Assembly: GCA_009760885.1 (NCBI GenBank) | Contig: CM019718.1 | Span: 25,766,133-25,830,132, forward strand | DNA length: 64,000 nt | Direction: 5' to 3' | Origin: Achatina immaculata | Taxonomy: Eukaryota; Mollusca; Gastropoda; Stylommatophora; Achatinidae | Shown here: positions 55,255 through 64,000 of the stretch, piece by piece | How the letters are laid out: each line of letters begins with the position of its first letter | Numbering within the stretch: position 1 is the stretch's first letter | Program-made: the position numbers and the translations under genes | Notes under the pieces: model-generated | Seen by the model: the letters and a program-made list of their open reading frames with translations, nothing else | The model's database searches: none | What the model was told of the DNA's origin: nothing

Positions 55255-55515
55255 AAGGTAAAGGTAGCCCTGCCATGCCATGGAGACACCTGGAGGACAT
55301 GGTGTTTGGTCCATAGTTACCTGGATCTGTCGGCACACTAAAGTAAGATGTGGCCAGCATCTCGCCTTGACGCCTTTCCCTCCCCTAGCTCTAGAAGAAG
55401 TCATTTACCCACTTCTACGACCTGGGTCCCCGGGGCGCCTTTGGCCAGATTCGAACCACCGACATTCACAACGAGAAGCTAGTCACAGCAGCCACAATGT
55501 CAAAGTTACGACACG
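55255..55515 (-). mobile_element. tRNA-derived SINE (minus orientation)
   Basis: The minus strand has box-B-like GGTGGTTCGAATCTGGCC, a body with GAAGTGGGTAAATGACTTCT and GAGCTAGGGGAGG, and 3' end CTACCTTTACCTTCG. It is homologous to 3,243-3,485. The A-box end is decayed. Confidence 0.75.
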
Positions 55516-55689
55516 TGAAAGGCAATGAAACAAGTAGTTTAATATTTAAACACAAAAAGAAGAAGAAAAAAAAACTGTTTCATTTGTCGCGGGTCACAGA
55601 CCACCCCTGGTTGTAGGGACTCCCTCTTAAAACGTTTAGGAATCATAGGTCGACGTCAGTACACTTAAGAGCGGAACTCTCATGGACAA

Positions 55690-56190
55690 AAGGGATTAAA
55701 CGAGACAATTAAACGACTAAAAAGAGACTAAAAATAAACTTTAAAGACTAAAAAGAGACAAAAGAGAGTAAAACGAGACAAAACAAATTAAAAAAGAGAC
55801 AACAGAGACAAAAAAGGGACTAAAAAGAGACAAAAGAAATTAAAAAGAGACAACAGAGACAAAAAGAGACTAAAAGGAGACTAAAAAGAGACTAAAAAGA
55901 GACAAAAGAGACAAAAAAGAGACAAAAGAAACTAAAAAGAGACAAAAGAGACAAAAGAGACAAAAAGAGACTAAAAAAGAGAGTAAAAAGAGACTAAAAA
56001 GAAACAAAAGAAACTAAAAAGAGACAAAAGAAACTAAAAGGTTACAAAAGGAAACTAAGAAAACTAAAAAGAGAGTAAAAAGAGACTAAAAAGAGACTAA
56101 AAAAGAGAGTAAAAAGAGACTTAAAAGATTAAAAAGAGACAAAAGAGACGAGACTAAAAAGAGACAAAAGAGACTAAAAAGAGAAGCATG
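55690..56190. repeat. ~11-bp A-rich tandem repeat
   Basis: Mixtures of AGAGACTAAAA and AGAGACAAAAG fill about 500 bp. Confidence 0.9.
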
Positions 56191-56239
56191 CTGCGGTTTT
56201 GCCTGTGCCCTGCTACTCCATGCACTCCAAGTGTACCCA

Positions 56240-56675
56240 GACAACAAGAAGTGAGTTGAGCAGGCGAGGTTTAAGTCAATAGTTGAGTAGAGCAGGCAAG
56301 GTTAAGTCCTGAGCTGAGTAGAGCAGTCGAGGTTTAAGTCTTTAGTTGAGTAGAGCAGGCAAGGTTTAAGTCCTGAGTTGAGTAGAGCAGGCAAGGTTTA
56401 CGTCCTGAGTTGAGTAGAGCAGGTAAGGTTTAAGTCCTGAGTTGAGTAGAGCTGGCAAGGTTTAAGTCCTGAGTTGAGTAGAGCAGGCAAGGTTTAAGTC
56501 CTGAGTTGAGTAGAGCAGGCAAGGTTTTAGTCCTGAGTTGAGTAGAGCAAGCAAGGTTTAAGTCCTGAGTTGAGTAGAGCAGGCAAGGTTTAAGTCCTGA
56601 GTTGAGTAGAGCAGGCAAGGTTTAAGTCCTGAGTTGAGTAGAGCAGGCAAGGTTTAAGTCCTGAGTTGAGTAACC
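56240..56675. repeat. 32-bp minisatellite
   Basis: About 13 units of GAGTTGAGTAGAGCAGGCAA + GGTTTAAGTCCT. Confidence 0.94.
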
Positions 56676-56924
56676 GCAGCCAGGCCCAGATTCCTTCGTC
56701 CACGATACATGTTTGAGCAACCAACGTTAAGTCCAGCTCTAGAAGAACACATAATAAATGTCACAAGATGGTTATGAATGGCTGACGGAAAGAGCGGCAT
56801 GTCATGTAACCACTTCAGATGATCGGCTCGAAGTCATTTACACAGTTCTGGGCAGTGATGTCAAGAGCTGATCACAGTACTCATCCAAACAATGGAAGTT
56901 TCATCCATTTATTACAGTAATATT

Positions 56925-57306
56925 CCATCGTTCAAACTACAGGCAGACTCCATCATTCAAGCTACAGGCAGACTCCATTTTCTTTTTCAAACTACGGGCA
57001 GACTCCATGGTTCAAACTACAGGAAGACTCCATCGTTCAAACTGCAGGCAGACTCCATCGTTCAAACTGCAGGCAGAGTCCATCGTTCAAACTACAGGCA
57101 GACTCCATCGTCAAACTACAGGAAGACTCCATCATTCAAACTACAGGCAGACTCCATCGTCAAACTACAGGAAGACTCCATCATTCAAACTACAGGCAGA
57201 CTCCATCGTTCAAACTAAGGCAGACTCCATCGTTCAAACTGCAGGCAGACTCCATCGTTCAAACTGCAAGCAGACTCCATCGTTCAAATTAAGGCAGACT
57301 CCATCT
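56925..57306. repeat. 25-bp minisatellite
   Basis: About 15 units of TTCAAACTACAGGCAGACTC + CATCG with one-base deletions in several units. Confidence 0.93.
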
Positions 57307-57361
57307 TTGTAACAAGACAACTACGAACATTTTCACGTCTATCAGGATCATGCTCCCCAAC

Positions 57362-57655
57362 CAGTCTCTCTGGTCCCACACACAACCCGCTCCTAGTCGG
57401 GTCTCTGGTCCCACACACAACCCGCTCCTAGTCGGTTCTCTGGTCCCACACACAACCCGCTCCTAGTCGGGTCTCTGGTCCCACACACAACCCGCTCCTA
57501 GTCGGTTCTCTGGTCCCACACACAACCCGCTCCTAGTCGGGTCTCTGGTCCCACACACAACCCGCTCCTAGTCGGTTCTCTGGTCCCACACACAACTCGC
57601 TTCTAGTCGGGTCTCTGGTCCCACACACAACCCGCTCCTAGTCGGGTCTCTGGTG
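57362..57655. repeat. 36-bp minisatellite with alternating (72-bp) order
   Basis: Eight units of GTCTCTGGTCCCACACACAA + CCCGCTCCTAGTCGGG. Successive unit junctions alternate CGGGTCTC and CGGTTCTC through six units. Confidence 0.93.
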
Positions 57656-57721
57656 CCCAAGTGCTCATAAAACCCACGGACCAGGTGACGGTCCTGGCTT
57701 AAGTTACTGTGCTTAATTACA

Positions 57722-58520
57722 GGTTATGAAACACCAGAGATTAGATATGCTGATGACACAGTATTACTGTCCACAACACAAAAAAGGAATGGAAAAACTA
57801 ATTATGTTGAATAGCGAAGAGCAACACCTCTATCTTAATGCGAAGAAAATTCAATTGATGACAACTGACAAAAGAAACAAAGCAGCTGAAACATGTATCA
57901 ATGAGGAAAAACTGTAAGAAGTGGAGAGTTTTGAATATCTTGGATCATTGCCAACTAATAAAGGAGATACAATGAGGGAAATTAAAAGGAGGACATCTAT
58001 CGCCCTTCAGAAAGTAAAACAACTAAAGAATCTGTGGAGAGGAACAGACAGAACTACAAAAATAAGATGTTTAAGGGTATGCATCTTTCCCATCGCAACA
58101 TATGCCTGTGATACCTGGACACTTAACAAAACAGCTGAGAAATACATAAATGGCTTTGAATGTAAATGCTACAGAAGAGTTCGTCAAATATCATGGACAC
58201 AAAAAAGAACAAATATATCCATACTACAATAATTTAATATTGAAGAAGGCTGGCTAGTAAAGAGGCTTAAAGAGAGAAAACTTAAATATTTTGGACACAT
58301 TAAACGTCATGATAATCTAGAGAAAACCGTCTTGGAAGGGTACATAACGGGAAAAAAGAAAGAAAAGGAAGACCAAGGCGAAGATGCCTGCAAGACATCA
58401 TTGATGATCTGCAAATGGATGCATCAGCAGCAGGCCATCTTGCTCACAACCGAGAGGCATACAGGAGTGCTGTTAAGGGGGCAAAGTTCCACAAGAGGCA
58501 TGCAAATGAATGAATCAATA
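57722..58520 (+). mobile_element. LINE family C, copy 5: longest, with RT catalytic motif
   Basis: The copy starts within the reverse-transcriptase domain: ETPEIRYADDTVLLSTT carries the YADD catalytic box (codons at 57,746-57,757). Then follow EVESFEYLGSLPTNKGDTMR, RRTSIALQKVKQLKNLWRGT, FPIATYACDTWTLNKTAEKY and LKERKLKYFGHIKRHDN. The KGRPRRRW/NREAYRSAV terminus is read only after a frameshift near 58,355. One in-frame stop lies after NEEKL at about 57,916. The 3' end is ATGCAAATGAATGAATCAAT. It is 5'-truncated and inactive. Confidence 0.9.
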
Positions 58521-58784
58521 AATGAATACACAAAAACTCAGGGGGCGGCGACCGCCCTTCTCAGATACCCCGGGGGAAAGCACTTCACTAAAGAACTAAG
58601 GACTAGATGTTTTTTGTCTTCAAAGACTGTTTTCCTTAGACCCGACTGTACACAGGCGGTCAAGAATGACGGCAACAGAAAGAAAGGTGGGCGGGTGGGG
58701 ATCAGTATGAGAAGGCTACAGGAACGAGCGGTTACGGTGACTGTTTGTTGGGTTAGAATAACCTAAGACTTTTTTAAAGCCGAC

Positions 58785-58790
58785 AACTTC

Positions 58791-58854
<64 letters not shown>

Positions 58855-60523
58855 TTAAGTGCCCAGGGCACATGGGGCTTCCGCAAGGGTTTTCCACAAA
58901 TGCCTGTCCTTCGTCTTTTTTCCTGCTCTTGCCCAAGTGAGCCCTCTATTGCTCAACATCCTTTCTGTTGTTCTTCTCCATGTCTCTTTTGGTCTACCCT
59001 TACTCCTGTTCCCCTGTGGTGTCCATCTTAGTGTTATTTTTGGTAGTGAGTTGTCAGTCATTCGGAACACATGTCCCAACCATCGCCAGCGTCTTTCCTC
59101 AATAATTGTTGTCAGTGGCTTCATCTGCATTTCTGCCAATAAGATGTTATTTCTTATGGTGTTTGGCCAAAATATTTTTCTAATTCTTCGTAAACATTTA
59201 GTCTGGAAAGAATTCAACTTGTTTTCTATGGTTTTGGTGATTTTCCAGCATTCGCTTCCATAGAGTAGTACACTTAGAACATTACTCTTAAATATCCTGA
59301 TTTTCATATTTATGCTTAGTTTTTTTTATTTCCATATATTCTGCAGCATTGCAAAAGCCTGGTTTGCTCTAGTAAGTCTGCTGTTGATGTCTTCTGTGCT
59401 GTCTCCATTTTCTACTACTCTGCTGCCAAGGTATACAAATTCGTTGACCTCCTCCACTAACTTGCTATCTACTCTGAGTACATTTCTGTTGTTCACACTT
59501 TGCTTCATTAACTTTGTCTTTCCTACGTTGATCTTTAGTCCTATGTTGTTTGCATTCTGAGTTAGCTTGTTTATTTTATCTTGCATATCTTTGTGACTGC
59601 TTGATAATAGACAAATGTCGTCCGCAAAGTCAAGGTCCTCCAGCACTGTGTCAAGGGTCCACTGTAATCCTCTGCGTTTGTCTGATGTTGCCTCCTTCAT
59701 TAACCAGTCTACTGCCAAGATAAATAATGCTGGTGATAGTACACATCCCTGTTTCACTCCTGTTTGTACCCTAAAGCTGCTGGAGGTATGTTATCCACAG
59801 ATAACTTTGCACTGAAAACCCTCGTATAGGGCTTTGATTACATTAACTATCTTATGGGGGAGGCCATGGCATCTTAGGATTTTCCACAGTGCATCTCTGT
59901 TGACACTGTCAAAGGCTTTCTCAAAATCTATGAATAATGCATATGTTGTGCTATGCCACTCATTTGCCTGTTCTAATATTTGTCTAAGTACAAATATGTG
60001 GTCTATGCATGATCTTCCTTTCCTAAATCCTGCCTGCTCTTTCAGAAGTTTTTCCTCAAGTGTTGGTACAATTCTGTTGATGATTATTCTGCAAAATACT
60101 TTACTGGTGAGTGGCAGTAGGGTAATGCCTCTCCAATTCCCGCAATCTCTGAGGTCACCCTTCTTTGGTAGTTTTACTATAAGCCCAGTTTTCCACTCAT
60201 CTGGGGCTTTTTCTAGATCCCAAATTTGTTGTAATATCCGGCAAAGTTGTTTTGGTGTTTCTGTTTCTTCTTCTTCAACATCTCAGCAGTCACTTCATCT
60301 TCACCTGGTGCCCTGTCTGATTTTAGCTTCTTTATTGCCTCCTTTACTTCACTTATTGTTATTGGTCCTGTATTGATGTTTAGTTCCGTTTTTGCTTCAG
60401 GTATGTCTATTGTTTGTGCTGCTTGTGTTCTGTTTAGTAGGGTGTTAAAGTGTTCCCTCCATCTTTCAATTTTTTCTCTTTCTCCACTGACCAGTTGTCC
60501 ATTTTGTGTTAACTTCCAGTCCT
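58785..60523 (-). mobile_element. LINE family A, copy 3: 1.7-kb RTE-like element with 13-bp target duplication
   Basis: The direct repeat AACTTCCAGTCCT at 58,785-58,797 and 60,511-60,523 brackets the insertion exactly. On the minus strand the element runs from a truncated 5' end at 60,510 through the reverse-transcriptase region to the stop near 58,855. It then carries a 3' UTR of only about ten bases and a (GA)n tail, seen as (CT)n at 58,798-58,850. The very short 3' UTR with a simple-repeat tail fits the RTE clade. Confidence 0.95.
58855..60510 (-). pseudogene. LINE A reverse-transcriptase and C-terminal domain (nearly intact, inactive)
   Basis: RNA-templated DNA synthesis during target-primed retrotransposition is the expected family role. 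Blocks seen in order: ISEVKEAIKKLKSDRAPGED, a one-base frameshift near 60,270, DLEKAPDEWKTGLIVKLPKK, QAGFRKGRSCIDHIF, YALFIDFEKAFDSV (motif A, 59,902-59,919), an in-frame TAA after FQCKVICG near 59,795, GVKQGCVLSPALF (motif B), and DLDFADDICLL (motif C, FADD at 59,617-59,628). Then come EVNEFVYLGSRVVENGDSTE, LLYGSECWKITKTI, RRWRWLGHVFRM and the GRPKETW terminus. The endonuclease domain is lost to 5' truncation. Confidence 0.92.
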
Positions 60524-60640
60524 ACATCTTCTTTTATGCAAAACCTCCTTTTTTTTCTTGGCAGTAAACAGATAAATAAAACATAGACGCGTTAATGTGT
60601 CTATTTGTGCCCTTGGTTTATTGATCAGAGCAGAGGGATG

Positions 60641-61180
60641 GCAAGAAAGAGAGAGAGAGAGGGGGAATTGAAAGAGAGACGGAGAGAGAGAGAGAGAGAG
60701 GAAATGAAAAAGAGAGAGACAGAGAAAATGAGAGAAGGAACTTAAAGAGAGAGGGAACTGCGAGAGAGAGAAACTGGGATAGAGAGAGGGAGGAACTGAG
60801 ACAGAGAGAGAGAGAGAGAAAGAGAGAGATGAACTGATATAAGATACTGAGATAGAGAGAGAGGAACTGGGGGGGGGGGGAGGAGAAGAGGAACAGAGAT
60901 AGAGAGATGAATTAACAGAGAGAGGGGGAATGAGACAGAGAGAGAGAGAGAGGAACTAAGAGAATGAATGAATGAATGAATGAATAATCTTTATTTTTAA
61001 AGGGTAAAGAATTGGGCACGCAGGCCCGTCTTACATTCTGCCCAGAGAGAAACAGAGATAGTGAGAGGAACTGAGAGAGAGGAACTGAAAGAAAGAAAGA
61101 AAGGAACTGAGACAGAGAGAGAGAGAGGAACAGAGAGAGAGAGAGAGAGGGAGGAACAAAGAGAGAGAGAGAGAAGTGCA
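60641..61180. repeat. GA-rich polypurine tract
   Basis: Degenerate (GA)n with GAGGAACTGAGA motifs, interrupted by the family D fragment. A G-run lies near 60,869-60,880. Confidence 0.9.
60962..61043 (-). mobile_element. Family D retroposon 3' end inside a GA tract
   Basis: (GAAT)n then AATCTTTATTTTTAAAGGGT, AAAGAATTGGGCACGCAGGC and CCGTCTTACATTCTGCCC match the complement of 46,840-46,909 almost exactly. GA-rich sequence continues on both sides. Confidence 0.85.
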
Positions 61181-62456
61181 AATTTTGGCAAAAACAGCGA
61201 AAGATGTATAGTTATTATTTCTGTGGATAATTACTAAAAACTATGTTTAAAAACAAATTCAATAATTCCCAGAAATAAGTTTTTTTTTAAATTTTAAACA
61301 CACAAGTTTCAGTGTTCATCCCTTACTTATTCTACAATTCAATCTCCTTTGACGACTCTTACATTCCTTAACTCGGCTGTCCCTAGTCACGTGTGTAGAT
61401 CACGTGAACTGGAGGTCAAGATAATGTGTACATCACGTGATCAGGCGGTCAAGACGACACAAAATAATCTCTCTCACGAATATCTCACAGGAAGGAAAGG
61501 AGACAATGCAAAAAAGGGGGAGATAATGTAATTTTTTTTAAAAACTCTTTAACTGAAACGGAAAAGTAACAGTTCAACGATCTGAACAACGCTGATAGGC
61601 TAAAGTGCACAGATCAGGTTACAATACCTTACTTAAGTCTTAAGTTACACTTTTTCCACTTCTAAAACGGCAGCCAGCTGGGTTATATCAGCTTCATACA
61701 GAGGTTATGTTTGTTTAAAATTACTTCTATTAGCACATTCAAAAGTACAGGTTGTCTGCTCTTGGCGGTGTGTTATAATGTCGCGAGGCAACAGGTATCT
61801 GACATACAAAATTAAATTTAATGAAGTAAACAGTTCATTTTCCACTACTGAACAAGAATCGGACTGGGTAGAAATAGAGGAGGGAAAGTCTATCGAAGAA
61901 AGCAAAGAAACATACAATATTTGAGCTAAAATCCTTCTTAAGCGGCAGCTTGTGCGTGGGTGTGTATAGAAGAGGGAAATTGTGTATCGAAGAAAGCAAT
62001 GAAACATACAATTTCAGATAAAATGCTTCTTCAGCTCCAGTTTATGTGTGTGCGTGTGTGTGTGGTTGGTTGGGGTTGGGGGGGGGGGGTCATATATCTA
62101 CCAACAGGTTCGTCTTCTATGACCTTCACCATGACATATAAAAACTACTCATTGTTTAAAATCTTAGCACTTCCGCCTACTTTTCTTATCTTATTTTGTT
62201 ACCTGACCTTCTAACATTTTTTGTTACACTCACACCAGCTGTACACCATTCCAAAAAAAAATGTTTTCACTCAAAAGGTCATGTTACAAATATCCCCCCC
62301 CCAAACCAAGTTGTGGAAAAAAAAAACTCCATCAAGACTCTTACATCAATCACAGATACAACAACGGTTTGGCTGTGCTGGCGGGCGGGCAAAACACAAT
62401 CAGTGAAGTGAAGAACACAGTGTCGTATATTTAGACCTTTGGAAAAAAAAAAGTCA
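61181..62456. other. Unique sequence
   Basis: AGAAAGCAAAGAAACATACAA-type sequence occurs twice (61,899 and 61,992) with GTGTGTATAGAAGAGGG nearby, a small local duplication. A G-run lies near 62,080. No gene is recognised. Confidence 0.4.
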
Positions 62457-62701
62457 TAGATCAAGCACTTTTAGACGCAAGAGAACGAAAAATAACACAA
62501 GAATTACCACGGCTCCTGTATAACGAGCAACCGTCTACCCACGACAATACAACCTTACCGGAGGTGCGAGATAGCAACGTTTATTAATGCGCTGTCCTCT
62601 CGCGGCTAGATGGTTTCTTGTTCAACCGGAGTTCGTGGGCTCAAGTCCCAGGTAATTCTCTTGCCATTTTTCTTTCTCTCATGTCTAAAAGTGCTTGTCT
62701 A
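62457..62701. mobile_element. Foldback element FB1 (short form)
   Basis: Terminal inverted repeats at 62,457-62,493 and 62,666-62,701 (AGCACTTTTAGAC...GAAAAAT against its complement, about 85-90% identical). Inside the left arm is CGAGCAACCGTCTACC. Inside the right arm is CTAGATGGTTTCTTGTTCAA with CGTGGGCTCAAGTCCCAGG, a tRNA T-arm-like block. The arrangement matches the ends of the 31,160-33,937 element. Confidence 0.65.
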
Positions 62702-63316
62702 TTTTTTTTTCCTTTTCTAGATCAAATCATACAAACCCGTGTTCTATTACTTTACTGTGTGAAAACTTCGTTATTTCCTGTTTATAAAACTTTGTATCGA
62801 AAAATCAGTCAAATATTGTTAGAATTGGCCGCTACTGAAGCCACTCAGCACAAATAAAGGCCAACTACTTACACAAACAGATCTACCTGGTTTAACAGCC
62901 ATCACCCAAGACGAAATGAGCCTGTATATTTTCTATAATTTTCTTAGTCACACATAACGGAGTTTTTGTGTGTGTGTGTGTGTGTTTTTTTTTGGGGGGG
63001 GGGGAATGGAGAGGGTGTCAAAGAGAAATAACCGTAAAGTGACAGCATTTGCAATTTATTTCTAACTACATTAAATGCTATTTATCGAGCAATATTTTGT
63101 TGTACTTTATGATTACTGTTTCATTTTTTTCACCCATTTGTCATTTAATAATTCCTTTTTTTCTTCGTAAAACTCCTGTTTCAGCTTTCATCTATAAACT
63201 ACGAACTGTGGGAATAACTTGGTTGAAGGGTAATTTTTGTGGATAGCCAACAAAGCACTCCAAGTTCAATCTCAGACTGTTGTAACTTACTTTTCTTTGT
63301 TGAGAGAGAGAGAGAG

Positions 63317-63357
<41 letters not shown>

Positions 63358-64000
63358 TTAAATCGTTTTAAGTAGAAATCAAATATTCATTTCTTTTTAC
63401 GTCATTTTTGATTCGGGTTACATCTGGTCATTATTCTAAAAATGACGCAGAGAGTAACTTTAACAAAAACAATATGGAATAACAGAGCAGAGGAACGAAC
63501 TGAATAACAAAACACTTGCAAACGTGAACCTACATTGAGCGACCGCAGAACTAAACTGATATTGTAAAAACAAGAACAAGAACTTCGTGTTCTCACGACT
63601 CCTAGCACGACCATTAAGCGAGTAACTGCCCCTGAATAAAACAACCAGTGATATGATATTATTTTATATGGGGGCCACAACAGGAAATAGGCAACTTGTA
63701 CTGTTTATTTTTAAAAAATGGCTCAGCAATAGCTAAGCACCACCCGGAGCAAATTTATTGGGCCTTTTACTGTAGAGAAAACATACAAAATAACTTTTAG
63801 TCTAAAAAAAGTATGCGGTAAAATACGCCGGAGAATACAATAAAACTGTGCCTCTCATACTTGATATTCAAACTGTCGCCCCTAACCCCCCCCCCCCTCC
63901 AAATAGCCCCCCTCCTCCCTCATTTCAACCTTCACTCAAAGTAGTCTCGGGCTAAGTCTCCACCTTTACAGTGCCAATGATCTCTGAATGATATTTACCA
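62702..64000. other. Unique sequence with GT, G and GA runs
   Basis: (GT)n at 62,967-62,985 followed by T and G runs to 63,004, (GA)n at about 63,302-63,356, and poly-C near 63,889. A minus frame of 92 codons at 63,402-63,680 is unrecognised. Confidence 0.4.

Noticed and set aside
59834..60376. 180-codon plus-strand frame
   Set aside because: Antisense of the LINE A reverse transcriptase, whose conserved motifs read on the minus strand.

Overview
The window reads as repeat-dominated DNA from a metazoan nuclear genome. No operons, ribosome-binding sites or long non-repetitive open frames are visible. There are many retrotransposon and DNA-transposon relics, tRNA-headed SINEs, a U2 snRNA-like relic and a very high load of tandem repeats. 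The LINE reverse-transcriptase tails (short RTE-like C-terminal domains), the SINE architecture and the minisatellite density look to me most like a lophotrochozoan, perhaps a gastropod or other mollusc. That assignment is inference from pattern, not from a search. I cannot name a host gene with confidence; two splice-bounded exon candidates (19,659-19,791 and 35,235-35,498) are offered as weak calls.

Layout. 0-8 kb: LINE fragments of three families (called A, B and C here), a degenerate mariner inserted in a 25-bp minisatellite, a SINE, a hAT-like end, a 36-bp coding-like minisatellite, and a U2-like sequence nested in a LINE. 8-19 kb: LINE E, LINE J, a 28-bp array, LINE F split by a 34-bp array born from its own coding sequence, a long TCT/ACT tract, and 25-bp and 31-bp arrays. 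19-31 kb: two SINEs, LINE I, arrays of 34 and 50 bp, tetranucleotide tracts, and a 3-kb block made of two related satellites (27 and 26 bp). 31-35 kb: a foldback-type element whose terminal repeat has been amplified into a 38-bp array, a Penelope-like palindromic insertion and a SINE. 35-47 kb: exon candidate, LINE C and LINE B copies, a scrambled LINE C around an AT microsatellite, LINE G with an open frame, a 1-kb GA tract, and a retroposon (family D) sitting inside a CT microsatellite. 47-64 kb: LINE H with an internal 16-bp array, a hAT MITE, many minisatellites, LINE C, a 1.7-kb LINE A with exact target-site duplications, and a short foldback element.

How the parts relate. The main theme is that mobile elements and tandem repeats generate each other. 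LINE 3' ends carry simple-sequence tails (GA, GACA, ATGA/CTGA, GAT, AAAGT) that lie inside the target-site duplications, so each insertion plants a microsatellite. LINE coding sequence and a foldback terminus have been amplified into minisatellites. Later elements insert preferentially, or at least repeatedly, into the resulting arrays. All family letters (A-J, FB1) are labels used only in this annotation.
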